This document shows, in pieces, positions 6,731 to 12,603 of a DNA stretch of 12,603 nucleotides. Numbering within the stretch: the stretch's first letter is position 1; every line of letters starts with the position of its first letter. The notes below the pieces were generated by a model, which was not told the origin of the DNA, did no database searches, and was given only the letters and a program-made list of their open reading frames with translations. The translations under genes were made by a program, and so were the position numbers. This DNA is from Aquisalimonas sp. (GTDB taxonomy: Bacteria > Pseudomonadota > Gammaproteobacteria > Nitrococcales > Aquisalimonadaceae), in contig SLMR01000026.1 in NCBI GenBank assembly GCA_007133445.1, positions 1 to 12,603 on the forward strand, read 5' to 3'.

Positions 6731-8022
6731 TATGCCGTCCTCCCTGTCCCTGCCGGAGCAGCATTGCCTACAGCATGCATCACTTCCTCCACCGTGCGGA
6801 AGGAGCCGAACACGATCACCCGGTCACCGGGCTCGGCCTGCCCCGACAGGCTTGCCACCAGCGCCGCCGCGTCCCCGCTCCCGGCCACGGTCTCGCCGCG
6901 ACGCTCCAGCTCACGCACCACCTGGGGCGCGGGCCGGGCGTCGGGATCCGGAAGCGACAGGGGCCACCAGGCGTCGACGCGATGGCCCAGCGCCTCCAGC
7001 ACCGGCTCCAGCTCCTTGCGCGCCATGATGCCGAACACCGCATGACAACGACCGGCCACTGGCCGGCGATCGAGTTCCGCTGCCAGCACCCCCACCGCAT
7101 CGGCGTTATGGGCCACATCCAGCAGCCACTCCACCGGTCCGGGCAACACCTGCAGACGCCCCGGCAACCGAGCCTCCCGCAGCCCCTCGGCCACCGCCTC
7201 CGAGGCGACGGGCAATTGCTCGCGGAGCTGCTCCAGCGTCGCCAGCACCCCGGCGGCGTTGCGGTACTGCATGGGGCCCGGCAGGGCCGGCGCCGGCAAC
7301 CCCGACAGAGTGACCGCGCTGCCGCGCCAGTCCCACTCGCCGCCCGGGCCGACCTGCCAGTCGTAATCCTCACCGGCAACCCGGAGTGTTGTCCCCTGAG
7401 CCGCCGCCATCTCCCGGATCACCTCCGGCATGGCCTCACCCGAAAACACCGCCGGCCGGTCCCGGCGCATGATGCCGGCCTTCTCCCGGCCGATGGCGTT
7501 GCGGTCGTGACCCAACCACTCGGCATGGTCCAGGCCGATGCTGGTGAGCAGGGCCACGTCCGCATCCATAATGTTGACGGCATCGAGCCGCCCGCCCAGT
7601 CCGACCTCCAGCAGGCCGACGTCCACCTGTTGCTCCCGGAACAGCCACAGCGCCGCAAGGGTGCCGAACTCGAAGTAACTGAGGGTGATGTCGTCACGGG
7701 CCCGGTCAATGGCATCGAAGGCGGCCATGATGGCCTCGTCCGTGGCCTCCTCTCCGCCGATGCGAATGCGCTCGTTGTAGCGCAGCAGATGGGGCGAGGT
7801 GTAGGCGCCGGTGCGATAGCCCGCGGCAGTCAGGATGGCGCCAAGCAGGGCCACGGAGGAGCCCTTGCCGTTGGTGCCGGCGACAGTGATCAGCGGTCTG
7901 TCCGCAGGCCGCAGACCCAGCCGGTCCGCCACGGCACCGACGCGCTCCAGGCCCGGATCGATGGCGCGCGGGTGCAGGCCTTCCTGCCACTGCAGCCACG
8001 CCGCCAGAGTGGGGTGACGCAC
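6730..8022 (-). CDS. folC: Dihydrofolate synthase / folylpolyglutamate synthase
   Basis: A 430-residue Mur-ligase-like enzyme that joins glutamate to dihydropteroate and extends the glutamate tail of folates, using ATP. Visible: the P-loop ITVAGTNGKGSSVA (45–58), TSPHLLRYNERI (75–86), FEFGTLAAL (117–125), LLEVGLGGRLDAVN (137–150), LTSIGLDHAEWLG (159–171), the carbamylated-lysine motif REKAGIMR (Lys181), LLDVAHNADA (300–309) and VFGSFRTVEEVM (404–415). The segment GIMARKELEPVL replaces the more usual G-x-x-x-DKD, a mild divergence. I chose the GTG at 8022, 4 bases after the accD stop and preceded by GGCGGA. The longer reading to 8133 would overlap accD by over 100 bases and add a non-homologous Arg-rich leader. 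Length agrees with E. coli FolC (about 422). The stop overlaps the dedD start. Confidence 0.95.
   Translation of the reverse strand: MRHPTLAAWLQWQEGLHPRAIDPGLERVGAVADRLGLRPADRPLITVAGTNGKGSSVALLGAILTAAGYRTGAYTSPHLLRYNERIRIGGEEATDEAIMAAFDAIDRARDDITLSYFEFGTLAALWLFREQQVDVGLLEVGLGGRLDAVNIMDADVALLTSIGLDHAEWLGHDRNAIGREKAGIMRRDRPAVFSGEAMPEVIREMAAAQGTTLRVAGEDYDWQVGPGGEWDWRGSAVTLSGLPAPALPGPMQYRNAAGVLATLEQLREQLPVASEAVAEGLREARLPGRLQVLPGPVEWLLDVAHNADAVGVLAAELDRRPVAGRCHAVFGIMARKELEPVLEALGHRVDAWWPLSLPDPDARPAPQVVRELERRGETVAGSGDAAALVASLSGQAEPGDRVIVFGSFRTVEEVMHAVGNAAPAGTGRTA
6738..6744 (-). promoter_or_regulatory. Ribosome-binding site that decides the GTG start of dedD
   Basis: On the minus strand GGGAGGA lies inside the last folC codons, 7 bases before the GTG at 6730. 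There is no ATG in a suitable place. The strength and spacing of this site support GTG initiation and coupling of dedD translation to folC. Confidence 0.7.
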
Positions 8023-8026
8023 GCGT

Positions 8027-8941
8027 TCAGTCCGCCGTCTCGACCACCGCCTCCTCCTGCGGCTCGCGCTCGCCCGGGGATGGCTGGTGGGTAAGCATCG
8101 CGAGAAGCCGGGCGATGGTATCGCGCATGTCACGACGGTCCACGATCATGTCGATGGCACCGTGATCCAGAAGGAACTCGGCCCGCTGGAACCCCTCCGG
8201 CAGGGTTTCGCGCACCGTCTGCTCGATCACCCGCGGGCCGGCGAAACCGATCAGCGCACCGGGTTCGGCGATGTTGACGTCACCGAGCGTGGCCAGACTG
8301 GCGGATACACCACCCATGGTCGGGTCCGTGAGCACGGAGATGTAGGGCACCCCCTCCTCGCGCATGCGCCCCAGCACGGCACTGGTCTTGGCCATCTGCA
8401 TGAGCGAGAACAGTGCCTCCTGCATGCGCGCCCCGCCCGAGGCGGAGAAGCAGACCAGCGGGATGCGCTCCTCCAGCGCCACGTTGGCGGCACGTACGAA
8501 ACGCTCCCCCACCACGGACCCCATGGAACCGCCCATGAACTCGAACTCGAAGGCGCAGGCAACCACCGGCTGGGTGCGCAGCCGGCCCTGGTAGGCAATC
8601 AGGGCGTCGTCTTCACCGGTGCTCTTGTGCGCCTGGGCCAGGCGGTCCTTGTACTTCTTGCTGTCCTTGAAGCGCAGGGCATCCACCGGCTTGACCGAGG
8701 CGCCGATTTCCGTGGGTTCATCATCGTCCAGGAACGTGAGCAGCCGCTGACGCGCATTGATGCGCATGTGATGGCTGCACTTGGGGCACACCTCGTGATT
8801 GCGCTCCACCTCCGGACGGTAGAGCACCGCGCTGCACCCGGGGCACTTGGTCCAGAGGCCTTCCGGGACGCTGCGGTTGCGCGCCTTCTCGGTGGCGTCC
8901 GTCCGGATCCGTGAGGGCATGAGTTTCTGGAACCAGCTCAT
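8027..8941 (-). CDS. accD: Acetyl-CoA carboxylase carboxyltransferase, beta subunit
   Basis: A 304-residue subunit, the same length as E. coli AccD. With AccA it transfers the carboxyl group from carboxybiotin to acetyl-CoA, giving malonyl-CoA for fatty-acid synthesis. The N-terminal zinc ribbon is intact: Cys33 and Cys36 in [10 protein letters not shown], Cys52 and Cys55 in VCPKCSHHM. The crotonase-like core shows [19 protein letters not shown], the acyl-CoA-binding [20 protein letters not shown], and [11 protein letters not shown]. The ATG at 8941 gives the standard [12 protein letters not shown] start and has AGGA 9 bases upstream. It follows trpA by 57 bases and precedes folC by 4, so accD–folC are probably translated from one message. 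The last residues ([10 protein letters not shown]) form an acidic tail, as is common in the family. In E. coli, AccA/AccD bind their own mRNA through the zinc ribbon; whether that applies here is unknown. Confidence 0.97.
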   Translation of the reverse strand: MSWFQKLMPSRIRTDATEKARNRSVPEGLWTKCPGCSAVLYRPEVERNHEVCPKCSHHMRINARQRLLTFLDDDEPTEIGASVKPVDALRFKDSKKYKDRLAQAHKSTGEDDALIAYQGRLRTQPVVACAFEFEFMGGSMGSVVGERFVRAANVALEERIPLVCFSASGGARMQEALFSLMQMAKTSAVLGRMREEGVPYISVLTDPTMGGVSASLATLGDVNIAEPGALIGFAGPRVIEQTVRETLPEGFQRAEFLLDHGAIDMIVDRRDMRDTIARLLAMLTHQPSPGEREPQEEAVVETAD

Positions 8942-8968
8942 GATGTCATGTCCTGTTCACGTTGCTGT

Positions 8969-8990
8969 GAAGAAAACCCCGCACACGCGG
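8969..8990 (-). terminator. Short GC hairpin plus T-rich run after trpA, weak attenuator candidate
   Basis: On the minus strand CCGC (8990–8987), loop GTGT and GCGG (8982–8979) form a 4-bp GC stem. It is followed by GGTTTTCTTC (to 8969). This is the best intrinsic-terminator shape in the window but the stem is short. It lies in the 57-base trpA–accD gap, where partial termination could lower accD relative to trpFBA, or the reverse if accD has its own promoter. Confidence 0.3.
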
Positions 8991-8998
8991 CGGTATTG

Positions 8999-9817
8999 TC
9001 ACGCCGGAACGATTCCGGCGTCCAACGCCCGGCGCATGTCGGCCACCAGTGCGGTGATTTCCGATCGCGCCGTGTCCGGGTTGTCCTGATTGGCTTCGAT
9101 CCTGCGCACCAGGGCACTGCCGACAATCACGGCATCGGCAACGGCCCCCATGCGTGCGGCCATGTCGGCGTCACTGATGCCGAAACCGACCCCCACCGGC
9201 AGTCCGGTCATGCCGCGCAACCGCTCGATCCGCTTGCCGATGGCGTCCACGTCCAGGGTGCCGGCGCCCGTGACGCCCTTGACCGAGACGTAGTAGATGA
9301 AGCCGCTGGCCTTGTCGCAGATGAGCTGCATGCGCTCCTCGGTGGTGGTGGGCGCCACCAGGAAAATGGAATCCAGCCCCTGGGGATCGAGCTTGTCGGC
9401 CAGGGCGGCCATCTCCTCCGGCGGCATGTCCACGATCAGCGCGCCGTCAACGCCGGCGTCCAGCGCTTCCCGGGCGAAGGCCGCATAGCCCATGATCTCC
9501 ACCGGATTCATGTAGCCCATGAGCACGACCGGGGTGTCCGTGTCCTGCTCGCGGAACCGGCGCACCATGGCGAGCACATCCCGCAGGCCGGTGCCGTGCC
9601 GCAGGGCACGCTCGCAGGCAAGCTGGATCACGGGCCCGTCGCCGATGGGATCGGAGAAGGGCACTCCCAGCTCCAGCACGTCGGCGCCGCTGGCCACCAG
9701 TTCGTGCATCAACGGCACGGTGAATCCGGGCTCCGGATCGCCTGCCGTCACGTACGGGATCAGGGCGGTACGCCCCTGCTCGCGCAGGGTGCTCAGACGT
9801 TGATCGAGACGGCTCAC
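8999..9817 (-). CDS. trpA: Tryptophan synthase alpha subunit
   Basis: A 272-residue TIM barrel that cleaves indole-3-glycerol phosphate to indole and glyceraldehyde 3-phosphate; the indole passes through the tunnel to TrpB. The catalytic pair is at the canonical positions: Glu49 in [10 protein letters not shown] and Asp60 in [18 protein letters not shown] (21–30), [21 protein letters not shown] and the C-terminal phosphate-binding [13 protein letters not shown] complete the pattern. The start is GTG at 9817, whose last two bases are the first two of the trpB TGA stop (GTGA). This 4-base overlap strongly implies coupled translation and near-equal output of the two subunits. Length is normal (E. 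coli about 268). No rival start with a good site is seen. Confidence 0.96.
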   Translation of the reverse strand: MSRLDQRLSTLREQGRTALIPYVTAGDPEPGFTVPLMHELVASGADVLELGVPFSDPIGDGPVIQLACERALRHGTGLRDVLAMVRRFREQDTDTPVVLMGYMNPVEIMGYAAFAREALDAGVDGALIVDMPPEEMAALADKLDPQGLDSIFLVAPTTTEERMQLICDKASGFIYYVSVKGVTGAGTLDVDAIGKRIERLRGMTGLPVGVGFGISDADMAARMGAVADAVIVGSALVRRIEANQDNPDTARSEITALVADMRRALDAGIVPA

Positions 9818-11046
9818 AGCTCAATTCCCTCGCGTTCGGCCACGGTCTGGATATCCTTGTCACCCCGCCCGGAGAGATTGACCACGATGCTGCGGTCCGG
9901 GCCCAGCTCGCGGGCGAGCTTCTCCGCGTACGCCAGCGCATGGGCCGTCTCCAGGGCCGGGATGATCCCTTCCGTACGGGTCAGGGCATGAAAGGCGGCC
10001 ATGGCTTCGTCATCGGTGACGGCGGTGTAGACGGCGCGGTTGATATCCTTGAGCCACGCGTGCTCGGGGCCAACACCGGGATAATCCAGCCCGGCGGACA
10101 CCGAATGCGTGCCGATGATCTGGCCGTTGTCGTCTTCCATCAGGTACGTGCGGTTGCCGTGCAGCACACCGGGGCGGCCGGCAGAAAGCGGCGCGGCGTG
10201 TTCACCGCTGGCGATGCCGTGGCCGCCGGCCTCGACGCCGTAGAGGGCCACCGACTCATCCCCAAGGAACGGGTGAAACAGGCCGATGGCATTGGAGCCA
10301 CCGCCAACGCAGGCCACGAGGGCGTCGGGCAGTCTGCCCTCCAGCGCCAGCATCTGCTCCCGGGTCTCCCGCCCGATGATGGACTGGAAATCCCGCACCA
10401 TCATGGGGTACGGGTGCGGGCCGGCCACCGTGCCGATGATGTAGAAGGTATCGTCCACATGGGCCACCCAGTCGCGCATGGCCTCGTTCAATGCGTCCTT
10501 GAGGGTGCGCGAGCCGGAGGTGACCGGCACCACTTCGGCGCCCAGAAGGCGCATTCGGTAGACGTTGGGCGCCTGGCGCTGGATGTCATCGGCGCCCATG
10601 TAGACCACGCACTCCAGGCCCAGCCGCGCGGCAACGGTGGCACTGGCCACGCCATGCTGGCCGGCGCCAGTCTCGGCGATCACCCGCGTCTTGCCCATGC
10701 GTTTGGCCAGCAGGGCCTGACCGATGGTGTTGTTCACCTTGTGGGCCCCGGTGTGGTTGAGGTCCTCGCGCTTCAGGTAAATGCGCGCGCCACCGGTCTC
10801 CCGGGTCCAGCGCTCGGCCAGGTACAGCGGCGACGGCCGGCCCACGAAGTCCTGGCAGTCGCGCTGGAACTCGGCGATGAACTCGGGATCATCGCGATAG
10901 CGCGCATAGGCGTCGGCCAGTTCCCGCAGCGGCGCCATGAGCGTCTCGGGGACGAACTGGCCGCCATACCTGCCGAAGTGCCCCGTGGCATCCGGGAAGC
11001 GCGAGAAGTCGATCCGCTGCTGGGTTGCGTCAGAGGTGTTCGCCAC
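9814..11046 (-). CDS. trpB: Tryptophan synthase beta subunit
   Basis: About 410 residues. This PLP enzyme condenses indole with serine to make tryptophan in an alpha2beta2 complex with TrpA. Seen: [15 protein letters not shown] near the N-terminus, [15 protein letters not shown] with the Schiff-base lysine (Lys103 from this start), the catalytic Glu125 in [12 protein letters not shown], the PLP-phosphate loop [10 protein letters not shown] (from 248), and [10 protein letters not shown] near the C-terminus, where the Ser contacts the PLP ring nitrogen. Two GTG starts compete. I prefer the one at 11046, which has GAGGT 5 bases upstream; the GTG at 11058 would add four residues (MRSN) but lacks a good site. 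Either way the start lies inside the end of trpF (17 or 29 bases of overlap), so trpF, trpB and trpA form one translational chain. Confidence 0.96.
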   Translation of the reverse strand: MANTSDATQQRIDFSRFPDATGHFGRYGGQFVPETLMAPLRELADAYARYRDDPEFIAEFQRDCQDFVGRPSPLYLAERWTRETGGARIYLKREDLNHTGAHKVNNTIGQALLAKRMGKTRVIAETGAGQHGVASATVAARLGLECVVYMGADDIQRQAPNVYRMRLLGAEVVPVTSGSRTLKDALNEAMRDWVAHVDDTFYIIGTVAGPHPYPMMVRDFQSIIGRETREQMLALEGRLPDALVACVGGGSNAIGLFHPFLGDESVALYGVEAGGHGIASGEHAAPLSAGRPGVLHGNRTYLMEDDNGQIIGTHSVSAGLDYPGVGPEHAWLKDINRAVYTAVTDDEAMAAFHALTRTEGIIPALETAHALAYAEKLARELGPDRSIVVNLSGRGDKDIQTVAEREGIEL

Positions 11047-11656
11047 GTTGGACCTCACTGATAAAGCTCGCCATGCGCCGCACGTCTTTCACGCCCGGCG
11101 CGCTCTCTACGCCACTGCTGACATCCACCGCCCAGGGCCGGACCTGGCGGACGGCGTCAGCCACGTTGTCCGGCGTCAATCCGCCAGCGAGAATCAACGG
11201 CCGGCCCTGCAGGTCCGGAATCGCCGCCCAGTCGAAGACTACGCCACTGCCACCGGGCTCGCCCACGCTGTGGCTGTCGAGCAGGAAACCCGCCGCGTCA
11301 ACATGGCTGGCCAGCACGCGCTCCGGATCCGCGCCAGCCCCCATGGGGACGGCCTTGATGTACGGCCGGCCAAACTGAACGCAGTACCCTGGCGCTTCAC
11401 CGCCGTGGAACTGCAGCAGATCCACCGCCACCGCGTCCAGCACCTCCCGAACCCGCGCCGCCGGGGCGTTCAGGAACAGGGCGGTCACCGTGACAAACGG
11501 GGGAAGGGCCGCCCGGACTGCCCTTGCGGACTCGACATCAATGGACCGGGGGCTACCCTCGTGGAACACCAGGCCGATGCTGTCCGCGCCGAGCCGTCCC
11601 GCTTCCCGGGCGTCGGCCGGTCCGGTGATGCCGCAAATCTTGACCCGCGTACGCAA
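11030..11656 (-). CDS. trpF: Phosphoribosylanthranilate isomerase
   Basis: A 208-residue TIM-barrel isomerase that converts phosphoribosylanthranilate to the carboxyphenylamino-deoxyribulose phosphate. The catalytic cysteine is Cys8 in RVKICGIT and the catalytic Asp127 is in [26 protein letters not shown] and the phosphate-binding AVDVSSGVE also match the family. It is a stand-alone TrpF, not fused to TrpC as in E. coli. The start is uncertain. The TTG at 11656 gives the family-typical [11 protein letters not shown] and has GGTGGGG 6 bases upstream. A GTG at 11704, only 2 bases after the truA stop, would add 16 residues without a visible ribosome-binding site but could work by coupling to truA. 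Its 3' end overlaps trpB. Product identity is certain; the first residues are not. Confidence 0.93.
   Translation of the reverse strand: MRTRVKICGITGPADAREAGRLGADSIGLVFHEGSPRSIDVESARAVRAALPPFVTVTALFLNAPAARVREVLDAVAVDLLQFHGGEAPGYCVQFGRPYIKAVPMGAGADPERVLASHVDAAGFLLDSHSVGEPGGSGVVFDWAAIPDLQGRPLILAGGLTPDNVADAVRQVRPWAVDVSSGVESAPGVKDVRRMASFISEVQRGEHL
11052..11056 (-). promoter_or_regulatory. Ribosome-binding site favouring the GTG at 11046 for trpB
   Basis: GAGGT on the minus strand, 5 bases before the GTG at 11046 and inside the trpF coding sequence. The alternative GTG at 11058 is preceded by AGCTTTATCA, without a good match. This is the reason for the shorter trpB. Confidence 0.55.
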
Positions 11657-11706
11657 GGAGGACCCCACCAGTGGAAAGCCGTTGATAGTAACCCGGCGGG
11701 TCACGC

Positions 11707-12498
11707 TCAGGCAAAGCGGGGCGGTGGCGGCGGTTGTGGCAACCCGAAGGCAGCCGGGTAGTCCACCGCCACCATGTACAGGCCCTCCGCCGGCGCGGTC
11801 ATGCCGCCGACGGTCCGATCCCGCGCGGCCAGCACCTCCGCCACCCAGTCCGGCTCACGCTCACCGGCGCCAACGGTCATGAGCGTCCCCGCGATGTTGC
11901 GGACCATGTGGTGCAGGAAGGCATTGGCGCTGACGTCCAGATAAATGAAGTCACCGGGACCGCGACTGACGCTGATGGCCGTAACTTCGCGCCGGGCATG
12001 AGCGGCCTGACAGGCCACCGCGCGAAAGGAGGTGAAGTCGTGCTCGCCGATGAGGTGCCGGGCTGCGTCCTGCATGCGGCCCGCATCCAGAGGCTTCCAC
12101 GCCCAGGCCACCCGACCCTGCAACCAAGCCGCCCGGACCGGGCGATTGAGAATGACGTACCGGTAATGGCGCTGCAATGCGCTGCGCCGGGCATCGAACT
12201 CCGGCGCCACTTCCACGGCCCAGGGCAGCGCGATATCGTCGGGCAGGTAGGTGGTCCCGCCCAGGCGCCAGCCGTGCATCGGCCGACGCGCGTGGGTATC
12301 GAAATGAATGACCTGACCGAGGCCATGGACACCGGCATCGGTACGCCCGGCACTGACCACGCGCACCGGTTCGTCCGCCACCCGGCTGAGAGCCGCCTCG
12401 ACGCGGCTCTGAATGGAGTCGGCGTGACGCTGCTCCTGCCAGCCGGCATAGCGGCTCCCGGCGTACTCAACGCCCATGGCGATGCGCACGGCCGGCAC
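11707..12498 (-). CDS. truA: tRNA pseudouridine(38-40) synthase
   Basis: About 263 residues. TruA isomerises uridines 38–40 in the anticodon arm of many tRNAs. The catalytic aspartate is in SAGRTDAGVHGLGQVIHFDT (Asp54 from this start). RIAMGVEYAGSRYAGWQ at the N-terminus, LQRHYRYVILN, HDFTSFRA and NAFLHHMVRNIAGTLM (tRNA-binding and hydrophobic core) are all typical. Three starts are possible: GTG 12498 (chosen; GAGGA upstream and 4 bases after the fimV stop), GTG 12489 and ATG 12477. The longer reading to 12561 would run into fimV and adds an unrelated Arg-rich leader. The C-terminus ends in five consecutive prolines followed by RFA and the stop, which may slow ribosomes just before trpF. The fimV–truA–trpF order is conserved in Gammaproteobacteria. 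Confidence 0.94.
   Translation of the reverse strand: MPAVRIAMGVEYAGSRYAGWQEQRHADSIQSRVEAALSRVADEPVRVVSAGRTDAGVHGLGQVIHFDTHARRPMHGWRLGGTTYLPDDIALPWAVEVAPEFDARRSALQRHYRYVILNRPVRAAWLQGRVAWAWKPLDAGRMQDAARHLIGEHDFTSFRAVACQAAHARREVTAISVSRGPGDFIYLDVSANAFLHHMVRNIAGTLMTVGAGEREPDWVAEVLAARDRTVGGMTAPAEGLYMVAVDYPAAFGLPQPPPPPRFA
11719..11733 (-). other. Five-proline run near the truA stop (probable EF-P-dependent pause)
   Basis: The codons CCG CCG CCA CCG CCC encode PPPPP three residues before the truA stop. Runs of three or more prolines stall ribosomes unless EF-P helps (established knowledge). Here the pause would fall 15 to 30 bases before the GTG candidate of trpF, so it could affect coupling. The regulatory effect is inference. 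Confidence 0.4.
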
Positions 12499-12502
12499 CG
12501 GA

Positions 12503-12603
12503 TCAGGCTTCCTCGTACAGGGAGCGTGCCTCCTGCTTCTGGTCCTCGGAACCTTCCGCAATCACTTCGTCCAGGAGTGATCGGGCGCCCTCGCTATCCC
12601 CCA
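12503..12603 (-). CDS. fimV: FimV/HubP-family protein, extreme C-terminus, cut by window edge
   Basis: The last 33 codons of a gene entering from beyond the window end. The visible peptide reads GDSEGARSLLDEVIAEG, then SEDQKQEARSLYEEA and the stop TGA at 12505–12503. This is the signature of the FimV C-terminal domain, a TPR-like helical pair of the form GD-x-EGAR-x-LL-x-EV-x-x-EG followed by Q-x-EA. FimV/HubP proteins are large, single-pass inner-membrane polar hubs with a periplasmic LysM domain and an acidic cytoplasmic region; they organise type IV pili, chemotaxis and secretion at the pole. Only the cytoplasmic end is seen. The position directly upstream of truA is the usual one for fimV. 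Other TPR proteins cannot be fully excluded from 33 residues. Confidence 0.8.
   Translation of the reverse strand, partial: GDSEGARSLLDEVIAEGSEDQKQEARSLYEEA

Noticed and set aside
6460..8094. Long plus-strand open frame (544 codons) opposite folC and dedD
   Set aside because: Antisense shadow in GC-rich DNA. The translation is rich in Arg, Pro, Gly, His and Gln with no domain, and it covers two recognised genes on the other strand.
8023..8133. Upstream extension of folC
   Set aside because: Would overlap accD by more than 100 bases and adds an Arg-rich leader not found in FolC; the GTG at 8022 fits length and spacing.
8948..9991. Plus-strand open frame opposite trpA
   Set aside because: Antisense shadow running past both ends of trpA; composition unlike a real protein.
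12499..12561. Upstream extension of truA
   Set aside because: It overlaps the fimV coding end, and the added residues are unrelated to TruA.
1..12603. Defence system, mobile element, CRISPR array, toxin–antitoxin pair or biosynthetic cluster
   Set aside because: Every coding stretch is accounted for by core genes on one strand. There are no transposases, integrases, repeat arrays or foreign-looking composition, so I cannot support a novel system here.

Overview
The window is a gene-dense, GC-rich piece of a gammaproteobacterial chromosome. The order fimV–truA–trpF–trpB–trpA–accD–folC–dedD–cvpA–purF–metZ is a conserved housekeeping block of Gammaproteobacteria. The high GC, frequent GTG starts, a very acidic DedD linker and trpBA lying between trpF and accD would suit a member of the Ectothiorhodospiraceae/Chromatiales or a related halophilic or alkaliphilic lineage. 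The lineage call is inference; no rRNA or tRNA gene is present to test it.

All thirteen genes read on the minus strand, so transcription runs from high to low coordinates. In that order: the last residues of fimV (cut by the window edge); truA (tRNA pseudouridine synthase); trpF, trpB and trpA (last steps of tryptophan synthesis); accD (carboxyltransferase beta subunit for malonyl-CoA); folC (folate polyglutamylation); dedD (SPOR cell-division protein); cvpA (inner-membrane protein); purF (first step of purine synthesis); metZ (sulfhydrylation route to homocysteine); a glycerate 2-kinase; a class I SAM-dependent methyltransferase of unknown substrate; a small helical protein; and the first 49 residues of a thiol peroxidase, cut by the other edge.

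Spacing is tight. trpB and trpA share a GTGA overlap, folC and dedD overlap by one base, trpF overlaps trpB, and fimV/truA, accD/folC and kinase/methyltransferase are 3–4 bases apart. Most of the block could therefore be one or a few long transcripts. The only gap above 100 bases lies between the methyltransferase and the small helical protein (467–601). It holds short inverted repeats, a possible weak promoter and a 15-base tRNA D-arm-like string, and is the likeliest place for a new transcription unit (helical protein plus tpx).

I see no mobile element, CRISPR array, complete RNA gene, toxin–antitoxin pair or defence system. The window is mostly ordinary core metabolism. The parts most worth a second look are the small protein with an exact 11-residue tryptophan repeat, its structured leader, and the run of non-ATG starts and overlaps through the trp–acc–fol segment.
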